The position numbers and the translations under genes are program-made. From Fragum whitleyi (Eukaryota > Mollusca > Bivalvia > Cardiida > Cardiidae): 64,000 nt of DNA. Shown in pieces: positions 24,265-34,826 of this stretch. How positions within the stretch are numbered: position 1 is the stretch's first letter; each line of letters begins with the position of its first letter. The notes under the pieces were generated by a model, which saw only the letters and a program-made list of their open reading frames with translations, had not been told where the DNA came from and searched no databases. Location: positions 88,130,132 through 88,194,131 of the forward strand of contig OX411544.1 of the NCBI GenBank assembly GCA_948146395.1. The letters run 5' to 3'.

Positions 24265-24708
24265 TTCGACTCCGTCGGGATTCGAAGTAGGGATGTTTCT
24301 ATCCCATTTAGCGACTGCTCTACCACGTCGCTATAAAAGCTAATGTGTACGGCAAGGGGATACAAAAACCTCAAATACACAACAACCCGGCTACACTAAA
24401 CCCCTCGAAAATTTAGATTCTTCCATAATTCTTACAAAGTCGACATAATCAAATATCTAATCACAAAACCACCAACCATTTGGTTTATTTACGGTTGGCG
24501 CCCCCTATAACTCACAATTAAAATTTCGACTCCGTCGAATACCCTACCACGTACATGTAGTTATAAAAGCTAGCTTGTACGGCAAGGCGATACAAAAACC
24601 TCTGATACACAATAACCTGGCTTCAAAAAACCCTCGACAATTAAGAATCTTCCAGAAATCTTACATAGTCAACATCATCGAATATCTTATCACATAACCG
24701 TAGGGCCT
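24265..24708 (-). mobile_element. SINE-like unit duplicated in tandem
   Basis: Two diverged copies (24265-24478 and about 24526-24708) share CGACTCCGTCG, TATAAAAGCTA, TGTACGGCAAGG, GATACAAAAACCTC and ATAGTC/AAGTCGACAT blocks. Read on the - strand, the first copy begins with the tRNA-like TAGCGACGTGGTAGAGCAGT and a B-box-like CTTCGAATCCC. A similar head fragment is at 37683-37727. Confidence 0.65.
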
Positions 24709-25002
24709 CGTCCTGATATTTTCCCCCCACCTCGTCCAGATAACATTGATATTTTAAGACACTAACATATTATTCTCTATAGGCCTACAATTTCATAAAT
24801 AGCCACACGGAGAGTGACGGATTTCCGTCACTGATTTCCTCCCTGTGACTATTTATAGATGTGTTCTTATACCTTGTGACGTCCAGCCGTCAAATGAAAG
24901 TCAGGATTGTGATAACTTGTCAAAATGAATCATATCAGTAGACCACCTTATCCTTGGCTGCTGACGTGTTCCTTATCAACAAATAATGACGTTTAGCTAT
25001 GG

Positions 25003-25249
25003 GGGCATGTTTTACTTATCATCTTACGGTCATTTTTTGCGTACATGTAAGTCCAGAATTAAAGTTGCTTCTATACTAATTACTTAATACGAAATTCTGC
25101 AAATCATCATCTTTTGGAATCGTCTTCTAAAGACGGTTCCAATGAGATATTTCTAGGCAGAATCTAACAATGAATAAAAACACCAGGTACGATTTGTGAT
25201 TTGGACTCGCGATTAATTTGTTTCGTAGGAAGTTTAGTAAAACGGGCCC
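25003..25249. mobile_element. Family G MITE
   Basis: The central hairpin is TTTGGAATCGTCTTC/GACGGTTCCAATGAG; the right end is AGTTTAGTAAAACGGGCCC. Confidence 0.7.
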
Positions 25250-25882
25250 AAAATCAAAAATCGACCATTGACGCACAAAACGTCAATAATTTACCAAGAA
25301 TATAATCTGTCATAAAAAAATCGAACAGACTGAAATGTAAGAAAGAGACACGCTTGTTTATTGCGGTTCCGGAAATGAGATTCTGATATCGAACACCTCA
25401 ATAAACTAGAAACTTGATAAAATTTGGCAAGACCTTAGACTAGAAAGTATTATTTTGATTCGATAAACTCTTGCCACCGTGGTAGAACAGTTTTTTCCGA
25501 TGATAAAATGTTGTTCTTCTTCTAAAACGATGTTATACATGAATTTTAAATATGTATTCAGTTCATAAAATAAATGCACGAGTGGCGATATAAAGTTTCG
25601 GTATTCATTGTTCCTTATATCATATTTTTACATGTAAGTGTTTGGTAACTCAAGATGTTTTATAAGACAAACTGGCTGCAGACTTATGATCATTTTTTAC
25701 ATTTATAAATATTTTCTTTTCTTTTTTCGCTCTTTCGAATCTACGAGTTGTTTTGAACTGTTTACGATTCTAAAGAGCATATCTATCTTCAGTGTGTTGA
25801 AATTTTCCAACTAAGTCTAAAACACTTTCATTGTATTGATAAAATAGTTGAACTGAAATGATTTAAATGACATTATCCGCTT

Positions 25883-26597
25883 TTTAGCTCCCCTGAGCAC
25901 GAAGTGTTCAAGGTGAGCTATTGTGATCGTACGATGTCCGTCGTCCTAAATTTCTTTAGACATCTTCTCCTCCTTAGCCATCGGGACAATCTTAATGAAA
26001 CTTGGCAGGGATGTTCCTTTAGTCAAGCTCTACCAAAGTTGTTCAAATAAATGAAATCCACCCTTGACTTTCCCTTTACTCTTAACAAAAATGGTGAAAA
26101 TATGAAAATCTTCAAAAATCTTCTTCTCTGAAACCAGAAGGCAGACAGCTTCATATTTGGTATGTTGCATCATCTAGTGGACCTCTACCGCGTTTGTTCA
26201 TATCATGACCCTGTGGTCATATTTGGGCTCCACCAGGGCGTAACGCTTTTTACATAGAGTCAAAGGGTGAAAATCTTAAAAAAATGTACTTCTCTGAAAC
26301 CAGATGACAGACAGCTTTCATATTTAGTTTGTAGCATCACCTAATGGACCTCTTCCAAGTTTGTTTATATCAAGACCCTGTGGTCACATTTGGGCTCCGC
26401 CCGGGTGCAACCTGTTTTACATAGAATCAAAGAGCGAAAAGGTATATCTGTCTTGCTCTTGGCTGAAAACATTCAATGGTATTGATCTTATGTAGAAATT
26501 AACCCCTTTTTGACATCTGCCTGTTTAATTAATGTAATGTCCCAGGGGTCGAGGAGACTCAGATGAGCGATCTAGGACCATCTTGGTCCCCTTTTTT
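25883..26597 (+). mobile_element. Family C element, short form
   Basis: The left hairpin is AGCTCCCCTGAGCACGAAG with complement, followed by two to three tandem units and a right end with the GGACCATCTTGGTCC hairpin. Confidence 0.8.
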
Positions 26598-26699
26598 TCA
26601 CTTCAAGTTATGCGTTTAACTGAATGTATGAAAATGGGCGAACAATAGCTGAGTGACGGGCTTGATGACTGAAAGACAGACAGACTGACTAATTAACGG

Positions 26700-26762
26700 T
26701 TGTCAGAATAGATGAATGAATGTATGAACGTATGCATGAATAAATATATGAATGTATAAATG
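26700..26762 (+). repeat. Degenerate (GAATGTAT)n / (TGAA)n array
   Basis: Imperfect repeats of ATGAATG and ATGTATGAA. A similar stretch at 27157-27215 lies on the far side of the family E element. Confidence 0.7.
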
Positions 26763-26794
26763 TATTATCCATGATTAATGCCCTGGCAGGGCGG

Positions 26795-27147
26795 ATCCGA
26801 AGTAACGGGTCGTTGTTCATAAGGTTAAGGGAAATCAGCTTTTATCTAAATTAACTTACTTCTAAAGAGAGTCGACATAAATAACTCGAGACCTTAAATC
26901 CTAGATTGGTAACCAAAGCCTCGTAACTTCAGCTAAATTAAGCTGAAGTTACGAGGCCTTGGTAACCAGACGATGAAATGTGTTCACTCTGTCAAAGCAC
27001 GTGGATCCTTTAAGTTTTAGGATACGGTTATTTGCACGCGTTCTCGATAATTGCCGTCTAAGTTTTCAATGAACCCAAAATATTTAAAAGTAAACTCGCC
27101 TAATTACGTCACGGCTAAGCCCCGCCCTGTCAGTTCATTAATAACGC
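26795..27147 (+). mobile_element. Family E element with central palindrome
   Basis: The core is GCCTCGTAACTTCAGCT and complement. Its flanks match 8440-8806, including GTCACGGCTAAGCCCCGCCC. Confidence 0.75.
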
Positions 27148-27473
27148 AGAATACGAATGTATGAATGAATTAATGGATCTATTCATGAATGAATCAATTA
27201 ATAAATATAATTGATACCTGTATTAAATTGTTCCACCTTTCTGGTGACTATTTTATTTCTGCGTTTCGAATTTACTTTTATTGTCAGAAAGTGCAATAAT
27301 TCCGACGTTTCACTTAGTTTTTTGGCTTCATTGCATTAATTCTTTAGGTAAATGATTGCAACGCGATTCTCAAATTGATTTTTGCTCTATGATTTAATGA
27401 CATGTTCGTTGCAAGAATATTCTCAGAGCAAGCATAAGAAAAGTAGAGGTGAAATAGACTATATCAACTTAAA

Positions 27474-27532
27474 ACAAAAAAAAAAAACCCAAAAAATAAT
27501 AATAATCCCCCCCCCCCACACACACACACAAA
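27474..27532 (+). repeat. Low-complexity tract: poly-A, poly-C, (CA)n
   Basis: Runs of A, then AAT, then nine C and (CA)6 follow each other. The open frames over it are compositional. Confidence 0.85.
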
Positions 27533-27740
27533 AAGACAAGCACACTAAAAAGGTCAAACCTGTATTATATGCGATAGAAAGAAAATAGAAAAAAGATGGA
27601 AAGAGATGAGAAACGTGTGAAGATATATTTTTCGCGATGAAAATTATACTTATATATGGTTTTAACATTCAGGCCGGTGGAGTGTTGCGCCGCTGTTATA
27701 CCTCTTCTTTTCCATGAACGTACGAAACGTGATCCGGTCT

Positions 27741-27970
27741 AGGGGCCTGTTTTACTAAAAATCTTATGATCATTTGTTGCATATGTAAAAAAGTTGCTTG
27801 TAGTAACTACATATGGAATTCTGCCATGCGTCATCTCATTTGAATCGTCTTTATAAGACGATCCAAATGATATATTGCGAGGCAGAATCTAACAATGAAC
27901 TAAAGCAGCAGGTAAGATTAGTAATTTGACTTACGATTAATATTTCGTAAGAAGTTTAGTCAAACGGGCA
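27741..27970. mobile_element. Family G MITE
   Basis: The left end is GGGGCCTGTTTTACTAAAAA, the central hairpin ATTTGAATCGTCTTTATAAG, and the right end AGTTTAGTCAAACGGGC. Confidence 0.78.
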
Positions 27971-28397
27971 TCAGCTCCATAGCGAATTTTACCGTTTTGT
28001 TACCTATTGAACGAACTATCTTTTTATTTTTGTTTCTTTTTTTTCGCGAATTTATGGCCATGTCGCACAATATCTTATTAGATAACTTTCAAGTGTACAC
28101 GCACGACTTGTTTAAGATTGTAATAAGAGTTCAGAGCACTTGAAGAGTTCGTTCTTGATAGGCAAATTATACGCCACTTAGCTACTTAAACTCCTGCAAA
28201 AAACAAGGTCTTTCTGTAATTGGGATAATTTGGACTTCAATAGCCCTGGTGAGGTGTGATGGAAATTCGTTCGTCTTCAACATCAACTCTTAACAAGGTT
28301 AGCTACTTTGTGCCACCAGCCGCAAGGAGCTGTAAATCTTACAGGTCCTCCCAGAAAATAACATTCCTCCTTGAAAAATTAAAGGGGTAAAGTGTAT

Positions 28398-28465
28398 GGG
28401 AAACAGTGTGGGAAAAGAAGAAATTTGCTTGTGGCAAGCAATTTCTTCTTTTTCCACATTGGTTT
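28398..28465. repeat. Hairpin, GAAGAAATT-GCTTG type
   Basis: GTGTGGGAAAAGAAGAAATT pairs with AATTTCTTC...CCACA-like sequence. Related hairpins occur at 51930-51990 and 59492-59555. Confidence 0.65.
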
Positions 28466-29012
28466 TCAAAGGGTAGTGGGAAAAATAAGTACATGTATTA
28501 GAAAGGGAAATATTTCTCAAAACAGGAAAGATTGAAAAATAATATGCCCATTATCTACAGGCCCGAAGATCCTACGTTATTCCTGCCAACAGTCCTCCTA
28601 AAAACCACAGGTCTCGGGCCCGAGGACTGGTGTTAGTGTCGGCCCCTGCTTAACTCCCGATACAGGGATTTAAAGATTTGTGACCAGTCATGAAGAAATG
28701 GACTGTCTTGGATATCCGGAAAAATATTTTTGGATAAGAAATTATTTCAGATACAGGTTAAGCGGAGGTCGCTTTTTATAAGTTCTTATACAGAGTGGTT
28801 GAATGATCATTCAAAATTCAGAGTGTCAGCCAAGTGCGAGAAGTTTTAACTTTAGTCAGCAATCGCAACTGATATATGATCAACTGATTAACTTTTTGAA
28901 CTGATGAGTTTATTTTACCCCACTCCCTTGGAATTTGAAAAAAAAATCTTAATGTATGTCAGTTTGCTAGCACATGAAACAGGTACTGTAGTCGACCAAA
29001 CCCTCGTAAATG

Positions 29013-29125
29013 GACTGCCTCAATGGGCTAGTGGTATAGGTACTCAAATTACAGCCTGGAGGTCCATACTTTGACCCCGGCGTCGCCTGGGTGTTTTAAT
29101 GGGCGAAACGAATAAAAAGCCAGCA
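29013..29125 (+). mobile_element. tRNA-derived SINE head
   Basis: CAATGGGCTAGTGGTATAGG (A-box-like) is followed by TACTTTGACCCCGG (B-box-like). The ends do not pair as a tRNA acceptor stem. Confidence 0.55.
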
Positions 29126-29370
29126 CAAGTTCATCAACCTGAAGAATTTGGAATAAGCGAACCTAAACCACTGTCTATCTCCTAGAAACATGAACACGCA
29201 TCGTTATTGAGTGTTCGAATGTGACTCTATAAGCTAAAGCTTTCGTCCCAACGCTTGATTGAAAATAAATGAGCATCAACTATTTTCAGCTTTATCTGAG
29301 CTGGGTTTGAACGTCGAACAACGAAATATCACAAAATCGAAATCAAATTTCTTTCTTTTTCTTATTATAG

Positions 29371-29509
29371 ACGGAAGAAACTGGGGCCATGCTCGATTTA
29401 TCTACCCTGCCACACGATCAAGAGTTCTGGTTACTGGCGGTAGGGGAGAAGGGAACAATGACTGGTATACGGTTTAACACTACTATACCAGAGCAACTCA
29501 TCTATACGG
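29371..29509 (+). CDS. RTK exon: second half of FN3-like module 1
   Basis: A pyrimidine-rich acceptor (ttcttattatag) and donor CGG|gtgagt bound an exon that enters in phase 0 and ends in phase 1. It encodes TEETGAMLDLSTLPHDQEFW, then LLAVGEKGTMTGIRFNTTIP and EQLIYTG. The tract FWLLAVGEKG resembles the F strand of an FN3 domain (aromatic-x-hydrophobic-x-A-x-x-x-G), and the following G-x-RFNT resembles strand G. NTT is a possible N-glycosylation site. The end of the exon matches the end of the module 2 exon at 31884-32124, which also has RFNT, so modules 1 and 2 look like diverged duplicates. The reading frame is only valid from the acceptor; there is no Met in frame upstream. Confidence 0.85.
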
Positions 29510-30334
29510 GTGAGTTAGTTTAAATCACGCTTAAAAATTTAATGTATTTTTATAACAATATGTCAATGAAGAAAATAACTTTCATGTTCATTGAAACTGA
29601 CTTGGCTTTTATTTCGACTGTTTCAGAACAATAAGTGAAGTTGTTGTTTTTTTTTTTCATTTTTCCTCTTTTTTCCTTTCTTGTTATTTTAACCTATCTG
29701 TCTAAATTGCAATGCTTGATTCGTCTATTGTGTAACATCAAGTAAAAGCCAAGTATATGTTTTTCCTCGTTTCAAAATATATATAGGATGTGATATTTAT
29801 GTCTAGACAAAGGATTGTCCCAATATGCTGTTATAGCATATCTATCTTAATATTAATTGCGCTTATTCTCCCTAATTCAAATTTCTTGCAACACTGCCCT
29901 AAAAGAAAATTGAATAAGTGTGTCTTCTAAGCTAAAAATGACTTTGATTAGACTGTGCACCATATAATTATGAGCCTGTGTGAGACATTTCCAACATTTC
30001 CTCGAGGTACAAACTTTGATCAGTTTAGTGCATTGAGAATATATAATTTATATATGTCCACATGGAAGACTGGGTTTGCTCAATTGATCAACCTCTTGAA
30101 ATAAAGTCTTTATTATTATTATTATTATTATTATCATTGTTATTATTATTATTCGTATAAATATTTGATGACCGCCTAAAAGGGGGGGAAATAAAGACCT
30201 CACCTATTTATATAGTGCACAGTGAAGCTTCCAGTCAAACTGTGAGGCTGCACATTCTGGCCAGAAGCTTTGCTTTGCGCACATGTGAAATCGTTGGAAA
30301 TATCAGGGACAGGCTCTTTTTCTATTATTTTCAG
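29510..30334 (+). other. Intron 2 (825 bp) with (TTA)n microsatellite
   Basis: A phase 1 intron separates modules 1 and 2. It holds part of a small element shared with about 23375-23480 (the run GAGCCTGTG, GACATTTCCAACA) that is interrupted by the microsatellite at 30107-30153. Confidence 0.8.
30107..30153 (+). repeat. (TTA)n microsatellite
   Basis: About fifteen TTA units with single interruptions, 180 bp upstream of a receptor exon. Confidence 0.9.
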
Positions 30335-30597
30335 GTCACGTCGACGTCCCGGACAAAATCAGTTTACCATCCAAACATTCGCCTACCATCACTTTCGAGG
30401 AATCCCCTCTTCATTTGTTCATGAATATGACGTCATCAAATCGTAGACTGTACTACGATCTATACTGGGAACACCCCTCAAATTTAACGAGGCGGGGATT
30501 CCGGGATTACCAGATCTATATTTATCTCGACCATTGTGATTGTGACGAGGGACCAGACTATAAATCAACTATAGTGTCATTCAACTCTTCTGTGAAG
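30335..30597 (+). CDS. RTK exon: first half of FN3-like module 2
   Basis: The acceptor is tattattttcag and the donor AAG|gtatac; entry is in phase 1 and exit in phase 0. After the split Gly codon the exon encodes 87 residues, starting HVDVPDKISLPSKHSPTI and ending YKSTIVSFNSSVK. LYYDLYWEHPSN gives the strand-B Trp, and RDYQIYIYLDHCDCDEG gives strand C and the C-C' turn, with two cysteines separated by one residue. Three sequons (NMT, NLT, NSS) fit an extracellular position. The open frame runs past the donor into the intron up to 30714, but the downstream exon continues the domain only if splicing occurs at 30597. The first half of a module again ends in phase 0, as in module 1. Confidence 0.9.
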
Positions 30598-31883
30598 GTA
30601 TACTCTAAATCAAACATATTTTATATTGGTACTGTAATATATCCTAGACTGTACGAGCAAACGCATCAAAATGACAGAGTTCAAAACATGGCCATGTGGC
30701 AGTTCAGTAGTTAACCATTTGAATGTAAGGAACTATTTACATATTGATTGTTTGATACAAAGCAATTAGAGGGTATTTGAGCATTTATTTATCATTCCGT
30801 TCCCATGGAAACATTGATACTGATCATGTTCTCCGACATATTTACAACGAAAAGGATAAGAATAATACGGTAGAATAATCTTTCTGTCCTAACTAACTTT
30901 TAATAGATAATCCTCTTTGAATGAATTTGGAACTTAATTAAGTTAAGAAACTATTCCAGATGGAGTTCTTTACAGTTTCAAAATTTTGCAAACGTCACAA
31001 AAATAAAGTCGGACTGTAGATGTGCAATAATTGTTTACAAATTGCATTTCTGTCCTTCAATGTAATTCCAACAAGGTTCACCGAGGAAATTATTCAATTA
31101 TTACAGAATCAAATGACTCCTTTATGATCATTGGAGCGCCTTAGTCCCAAAGTAATACTCTTATTAAGTTACAAAGTTCTCACGTAAATATCGATGTATT
31201 TATTCGAGGCAGCGATAATCATTGTACTCTTTTAAGTATGACATCGTAAGATTTCACGGATTTTCACTCAATCTAGGAATCCGGGAATGGGTTTCAAAAA
31301 TGCAAACTCATTATGATGCCAGAAAAAAGGATTTTATTTGCGGCAACGTGATCATCAGGCTGCAGTTAATAACATCGTGAAATTGACCTTCACATCAATC
31401 ATAACCATTCTAAATCGCTCACTCAGCGCTCCATCTACTCATTCCAAACACTCACTCAAAACATTCAAAAACGCTCAAACCCATTGAAAAACATAAAATC
31501 AACAAAGTCATTCAAAATAAATTTAGATAGAAAAAAATCGCGATTTCTCTGACATTATTCAAATTGTTAGCGTCTCATATGTGCTTGAAGGAATAGGACC
31601 CTATATGTACAACTTGTATGTATACTTTATTAAAGGGAGGTAATCAATATCTCTAATTTTGTTCAGGATTTTGCGATATAGGATTACCCCCTATTACATT
31701 TACTCAAAACTCGCCCCACACGCTCATTCAATTTCATTCCAAAATCGTTCCAAAAGCATTCATTTTGTCAATTTCACGATGTTCTTTACTGTATCTTCTT
31801 ACTTTTCTATTTCATGCATGTCATAGTAACAGTGCTTCTTTTTGCAAGCATAAGAAAACTTTGTTCTTTCTCTTTCGTTTTAG
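30598..31883 (+). other. Intron 3 (1.3 kb) with a full family A MITE
   Basis: A phase 0 intron splits module 2. The only recognised feature is the MITE at 31363-31793; the rest is AT-rich unique-looking sequence. Confidence 0.8.
31363..31793 (+). mobile_element. Family A MITE, full length
   Basis: The ends are CAGTTAATAACATCGTGAAA and TTTCACGATGTTCTTTACTG. Part of one central hairpin arm is deleted. It ends about 90 bp before the exon at 31884. Confidence 0.87.
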
Positions 31884-32124
31884 CCTCACTATCGATTAAA
31901 AGGAATCATTTACAACGCCCAATATCGAGTTCAAGTGACGTTAACGTCGGATGAACGTTTGAATGGTACCGTCCGCTTTAACACACCAAACTGCGAAGAA
32001 ACCCATCCACTTTATTACACAATATGTCGACACGATACCTACAATATACCGAAAGTTGAGACAAAAACAACAACAACTCGATCCCCGTCAACGGCGAGTC
32101 CTTCTCCACAAAGCCATAGTCCAG
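31884..32124 (+). CDS. RTK exon: second half of FN3-like module 2 and Thr/Ser/Pro stalk
   Basis: A long pyrimidine tract ending gttttag precedes the exon; the donor is CAG|gtaggt. Entry is phase 0 and exit phase 1. The first part, PHYRLKGIIYNAQYRVQVTL followed by TSDERLNGTVRFNTPNCEET, has the FN3 strand-F tyrosine pattern (YRVQVTL) and the RFNT ending shared with module 1. The C-terminal part, including KTTTTRSPSTASPSPQSH, is a Thr/Ser/Pro-rich segment likely to be O-glycosylated and to act as a spacer. Two cysteines (NCEE and TICRH) lie between module and stalk. NGT is a possible N-glycosylation site. A family A MITE ends about 90 bp before the acceptor. Confidence 0.87.
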
Positions 32125-32354
32125 GTAGGTTGATGCTACTTTTTCAGCATTTACATTGTTTAGGACTTCATTATTTGGAAGATAATTCTATTTTATTGTA
32201 TAGCATTTGTTTTATTTTTATTGTATCCCCTACTTACCCTAATTTCCCTTTTTCATAAAACGGATATTATCTAAAAGAACTCGTTTCACCTTATGAAAAT
32301 AATGAAGTTCAAAACATTTCCTGATTTTCAAGTACTATTAGGGAAGTATTGCTA

Positions 32355-32530
32355 TAGTTAGTTACATCGTGAAATTGACTATTATTAAAAATGGTGGGAT
32401 CAACAACTACATTCAAAATAAAAATCGTAAGATAAAATCCGCGATTTCACTGAAATAATTGAAATTTGTGAGCATTTGATGGTTTCGTATAGACATAGAA
32501 ATCATTTCATAGAACCTGTATGCTGTTCCA
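32355..32530 (+). mobile_element. Family A MITE, left part with internal deletion
   Basis: TAGTTAGTTACATCGTGAAA jumps directly to TGGTGGGATCAACAACTACA. The copy ends before the central hairpin. Confidence 0.72.
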
Positions 32531-33036
32531 TTATTTGTGTTGTGTCGATTTGACCCTCTTTTTTTCCGAGCCAACCATATCATTTACAATACTGTATATA
32601 CTTAGCGAAAAAAGAAACTTTACACACTTGTTGGTTTGTTTTGAATGACTTACAGTGGCTATAGGCCAACTTTATTTACATGTGTTAGTTGGACTAGCTA
32701 CAGAGACTACACAGACACAGGAATTTGCGCGAGTGAAGCGAGTCCGAGCTAATGCGTCTGTAACTTCCGGTTTTAGTCACATACTCGTGTTGAGCTACCC
32801 AAAGTTCATTTTGAGTGATTTTTGTTACACAGTCACACTCATTCCTTACCATCGGCACGAAAAAACAAAATTGTTCGTACATTTTTATTGAAACGGGTAT
32901 GTAACAACAATCGAATAAAGGCAGGAATCAGACTACAGGTATACATAGAGCTTGAATGTCTGTTTATAACGCCACTCTAAAGTTTGGCTACTCGGGACAG
33001 GCAATTCATATTTTAATATCTCGGTTTAGAACTGCC

Positions 33037-33290
33037 GCGCCCGGTTAGGACAATCGGTTACGCATCTGGTTTTCATTCATCGGGTCGTGGGTTCGACCTC
33101 TGGCTCGGCTGTCTTTCATCCCATATTTGACAAAAAGCATTGTGATAAGTGTCATTTCTCTCCCACACAATTGGTAAGTGATGCGCCTAGGAGAGAATGG
33201 CGACTGGTGCCTCGGATGAATGCTCTAGCTGTACTGTGAGAAACGACAAGAAACTATGGATAGGTGCACCAGCGGTCGAATTTAAAATGT
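33037..33290 (+). mobile_element. tRNA-derived SINE
   Basis: The head has CGGTTAGGACAATCGGTTAC (A-box-like) and GTGGGTTCGACCTCTGG (B-box-like). The tail GGATAGGTGCACCAGCGGTC resembles the GTTAGGTGCTCCAG tail of the SINEs at 5838 and 10026, though the heads differ. Confidence 0.7.
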
Positions 33291-33794
33291 AAAACTATCG
33301 AAAGTGACCTTTAAACCCATATTAATTAACAAAAAAGTCCGTTACAAGCACATGAAGTGTCGGCTGAGATGAGATAGGCCACTTTTGACGTCATGTAGAG
33401 GCCCTGTTACCATTGCATATTTTTCAATTCATTTCATCAAAAGAAGGATAACTGCAAGACAGGTATGCGTATTTAGCACTGACGTTGGTCTATCATGATA
33501 TTGGGACGACTCTTATCACGAAAACGTCAAGGACCTATACTCAAAACATCACCGACAATCTTGATTCCATTTCTGTGATTTTTGAAATCGACCCCTTTGT
33601 GCTTTGACCACCAAAAATAACATCATTTTAAAAACATCCGGTACTGACCCTTCCATAAACCGACGGATATTGCCTTCAAGTTTCATGTAATAGTAACATC
33701 TGTATTCTTTATGGTTTCATAGCGATACTACAGCCCTCAGTAAGTCATGTAAAGTTTCTTTTTTTGCTAAGTATATATATTTTCTCATTTTCAG

Positions 33795-33833
33795 TATTCG
33801 AGTACACCCAGAATGATAACACGGTTGTACCGG
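33795..33833 (+). CDS. RTK microexon: 13-codon linker, probable cassette
   Basis: A strong acceptor (ttttctcattttcag) is followed by 39 nt open in the frame set by the preceding exon, then CGG|gtatgt. Entry and exit are both phase 1. With the split codons it encodes VFEYTQNDNTVVP and the first base of a Gly codon. Because both neighbouring junctions are phase 1, inclusion or skipping keeps the reading frame, so this could be an alternatively spliced cassette that lengthens the stalk between modules 2 and 3. A family A MITE begins 22 bp after the donor. The exon is too short to be proven by coding signal; support rests on splice sites, phase and absence of stops. Confidence 0.55.
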
Positions 33834-34608
33834 GTATGTATTCTGTATTGTGTTTACAGTTAACAACATCGTGAAATTGACAAGGTGAATGATTTAAGAA
33901 TAAAAATGAATGAGTATGTGGAGCGAGTTTTGAGTAAATTTAATGGAAGGTAATCCAGTATCGCAAATTTTGTTCAGGATGAACAAAATTAGCTATATTG
34001 ATTACCTCCCTTTAATAAAATATACATACAAGTTGTGTATATAGCTTCCTATTCCTTCAAGAACCTATGAGATGCTAACAATTTTAATTATGTCAGAGAA
34101 ATCGCGATTTTTATCTATCTTAATTTATTTCGAATGACGTTGTTGATTCTATGTTTTTCAATTGTTTGAGTGTTTTTGAATGGTTTGACCGAGTTTTGGA
34201 CTGATAGGAAGGAGCGCTGAATGAGTGATTTAGAATGGTTATGATTGATGTGAACGTCAATTTCACGATGTTATTAACTGTACTTTTGAAGATAGAAAAA
34301 AGATATAACCAGGAAAAAAATATATTCAAACTAAGAGTGACACGTTCGTGCTTTTCGTTTTATTTCATCAAACATAACTTTAATGCAACTTACTATTCTT
34401 CGGTTGCTGCTGGTCTCGTCTATAAATTTCTTGAATAAAAGATACTTATTTTATATTTTGTCATAGTATTGTGTTCGTACTTCGTCATAAAATGACTTTT
34501 GTTATGTAAACGGTGTTCTCAGAACTATGTGAATGAGGATTACTCTTAAGTTTAATGAATATGGCTAAGATTGACATGAATTAAACTCGCTCTTACTCTA
34601 TTTTCTAG
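33834..34608 (+). other. Intron 5 (775 bp), more than half of it a MITE
   Basis: A phase 1 intron. The family A MITE at 33856-34282 takes up 427 bp, starting 22 bp after the microexon donor. Confidence 0.75.
33856..34282 (-). mobile_element. Family A MITE, full length, 22 bp after a donor
   Basis: TACAGTTAACAACATCGTGA to CACGATGTTATTAACTGTA, with an intact central hairpin and TA on both sides. Confidence 0.9.
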
Positions 34609-34826
34609 GTTGGAATGTGTCCATAGTTAGTAAGAAGTACGACAGATTAAGCCACCACGTGTTCGTCAAGTTGAAGTGGGCGTGTCTTTTTAATGACACA
34701 GCAATGGAAATCACGTGGACCAACTCCGTACACGATAAGTACATGGACTCCGGAAGAGCGCATTTAGACGCCAACACCGCCACAGTCGAACTGAAGCTCA
34801 AACCTGACAATGTTTACAGAGCTAAG
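34609..34826 (+). CDS. RTK exon: first half of FN3-like module 3
   Basis: The acceptor is ctctattttctag and the donor AAG|gtgggt; entry is phase 1 and exit phase 0. After the split Gly codon it encodes 72 residues starting WNVSIVSKKYDRLSHHVF and ending LKPDNVYRAK. VFVKLKWACLFNDTAMEITW gives strands B and C with Trp at the expected place, and ATVELKLKPDNVYRAK looks like strand E and the start of strand F. Two sequons (NVS, NDT) are present. It is the membrane-proximal module and is completed by the exon at 35893. The split inside the domain is again a phase 0 intron, as in modules 1 and 2. Confidence 0.91.

Larger units (their letters stand above)
14005..29370 (+). other. Intron 1 of the assembled gene (15.4 kb)
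   Basis: A phase 0 intron splits FN3-like module 1. It carries palindromic family D copies, SINE pieces, a family C element, family E and G copies, family A copies at 19012 and 20370, and a tandem duplication at 24265-24708. Joining the flanking exons gives a continuous FN3-like domain, so no exon need be missing. Stretches 17450-18700, 19105-20200, 20760-21590, 21880-22640, 25260-25880 and 27975-28390 show no gene or clear repeat. Confidence 0.75.
32125..33794 (+). other. Intron 4 (1.7 kb) with MITE fragment and SINE
   Basis: A phase 1 intron between the stalk exon and the microexon. It contains half of a family A MITE (32355-32530) and a tRNA-headed SINE (33037-33290). Confidence 0.75.

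Noticed and set aside
24290..24345. Possible tRNA on the - strand
   Set aside because: Same reason: A- and B-box-like blocks without a pairing acceptor stem, within a duplicated SINE-like unit.
30598..30714. Extension of the module 2 frame into the intron
   Set aside because: The FN3 domain continues in the exon at 31884, and the donor AAG|gtatac ends the domain half at the same phase as in the other modules.
32655..32891. Open frames on both strands
   Set aside because: No domain, no splice sites in phase with the receptor, and lying inside intron 4.
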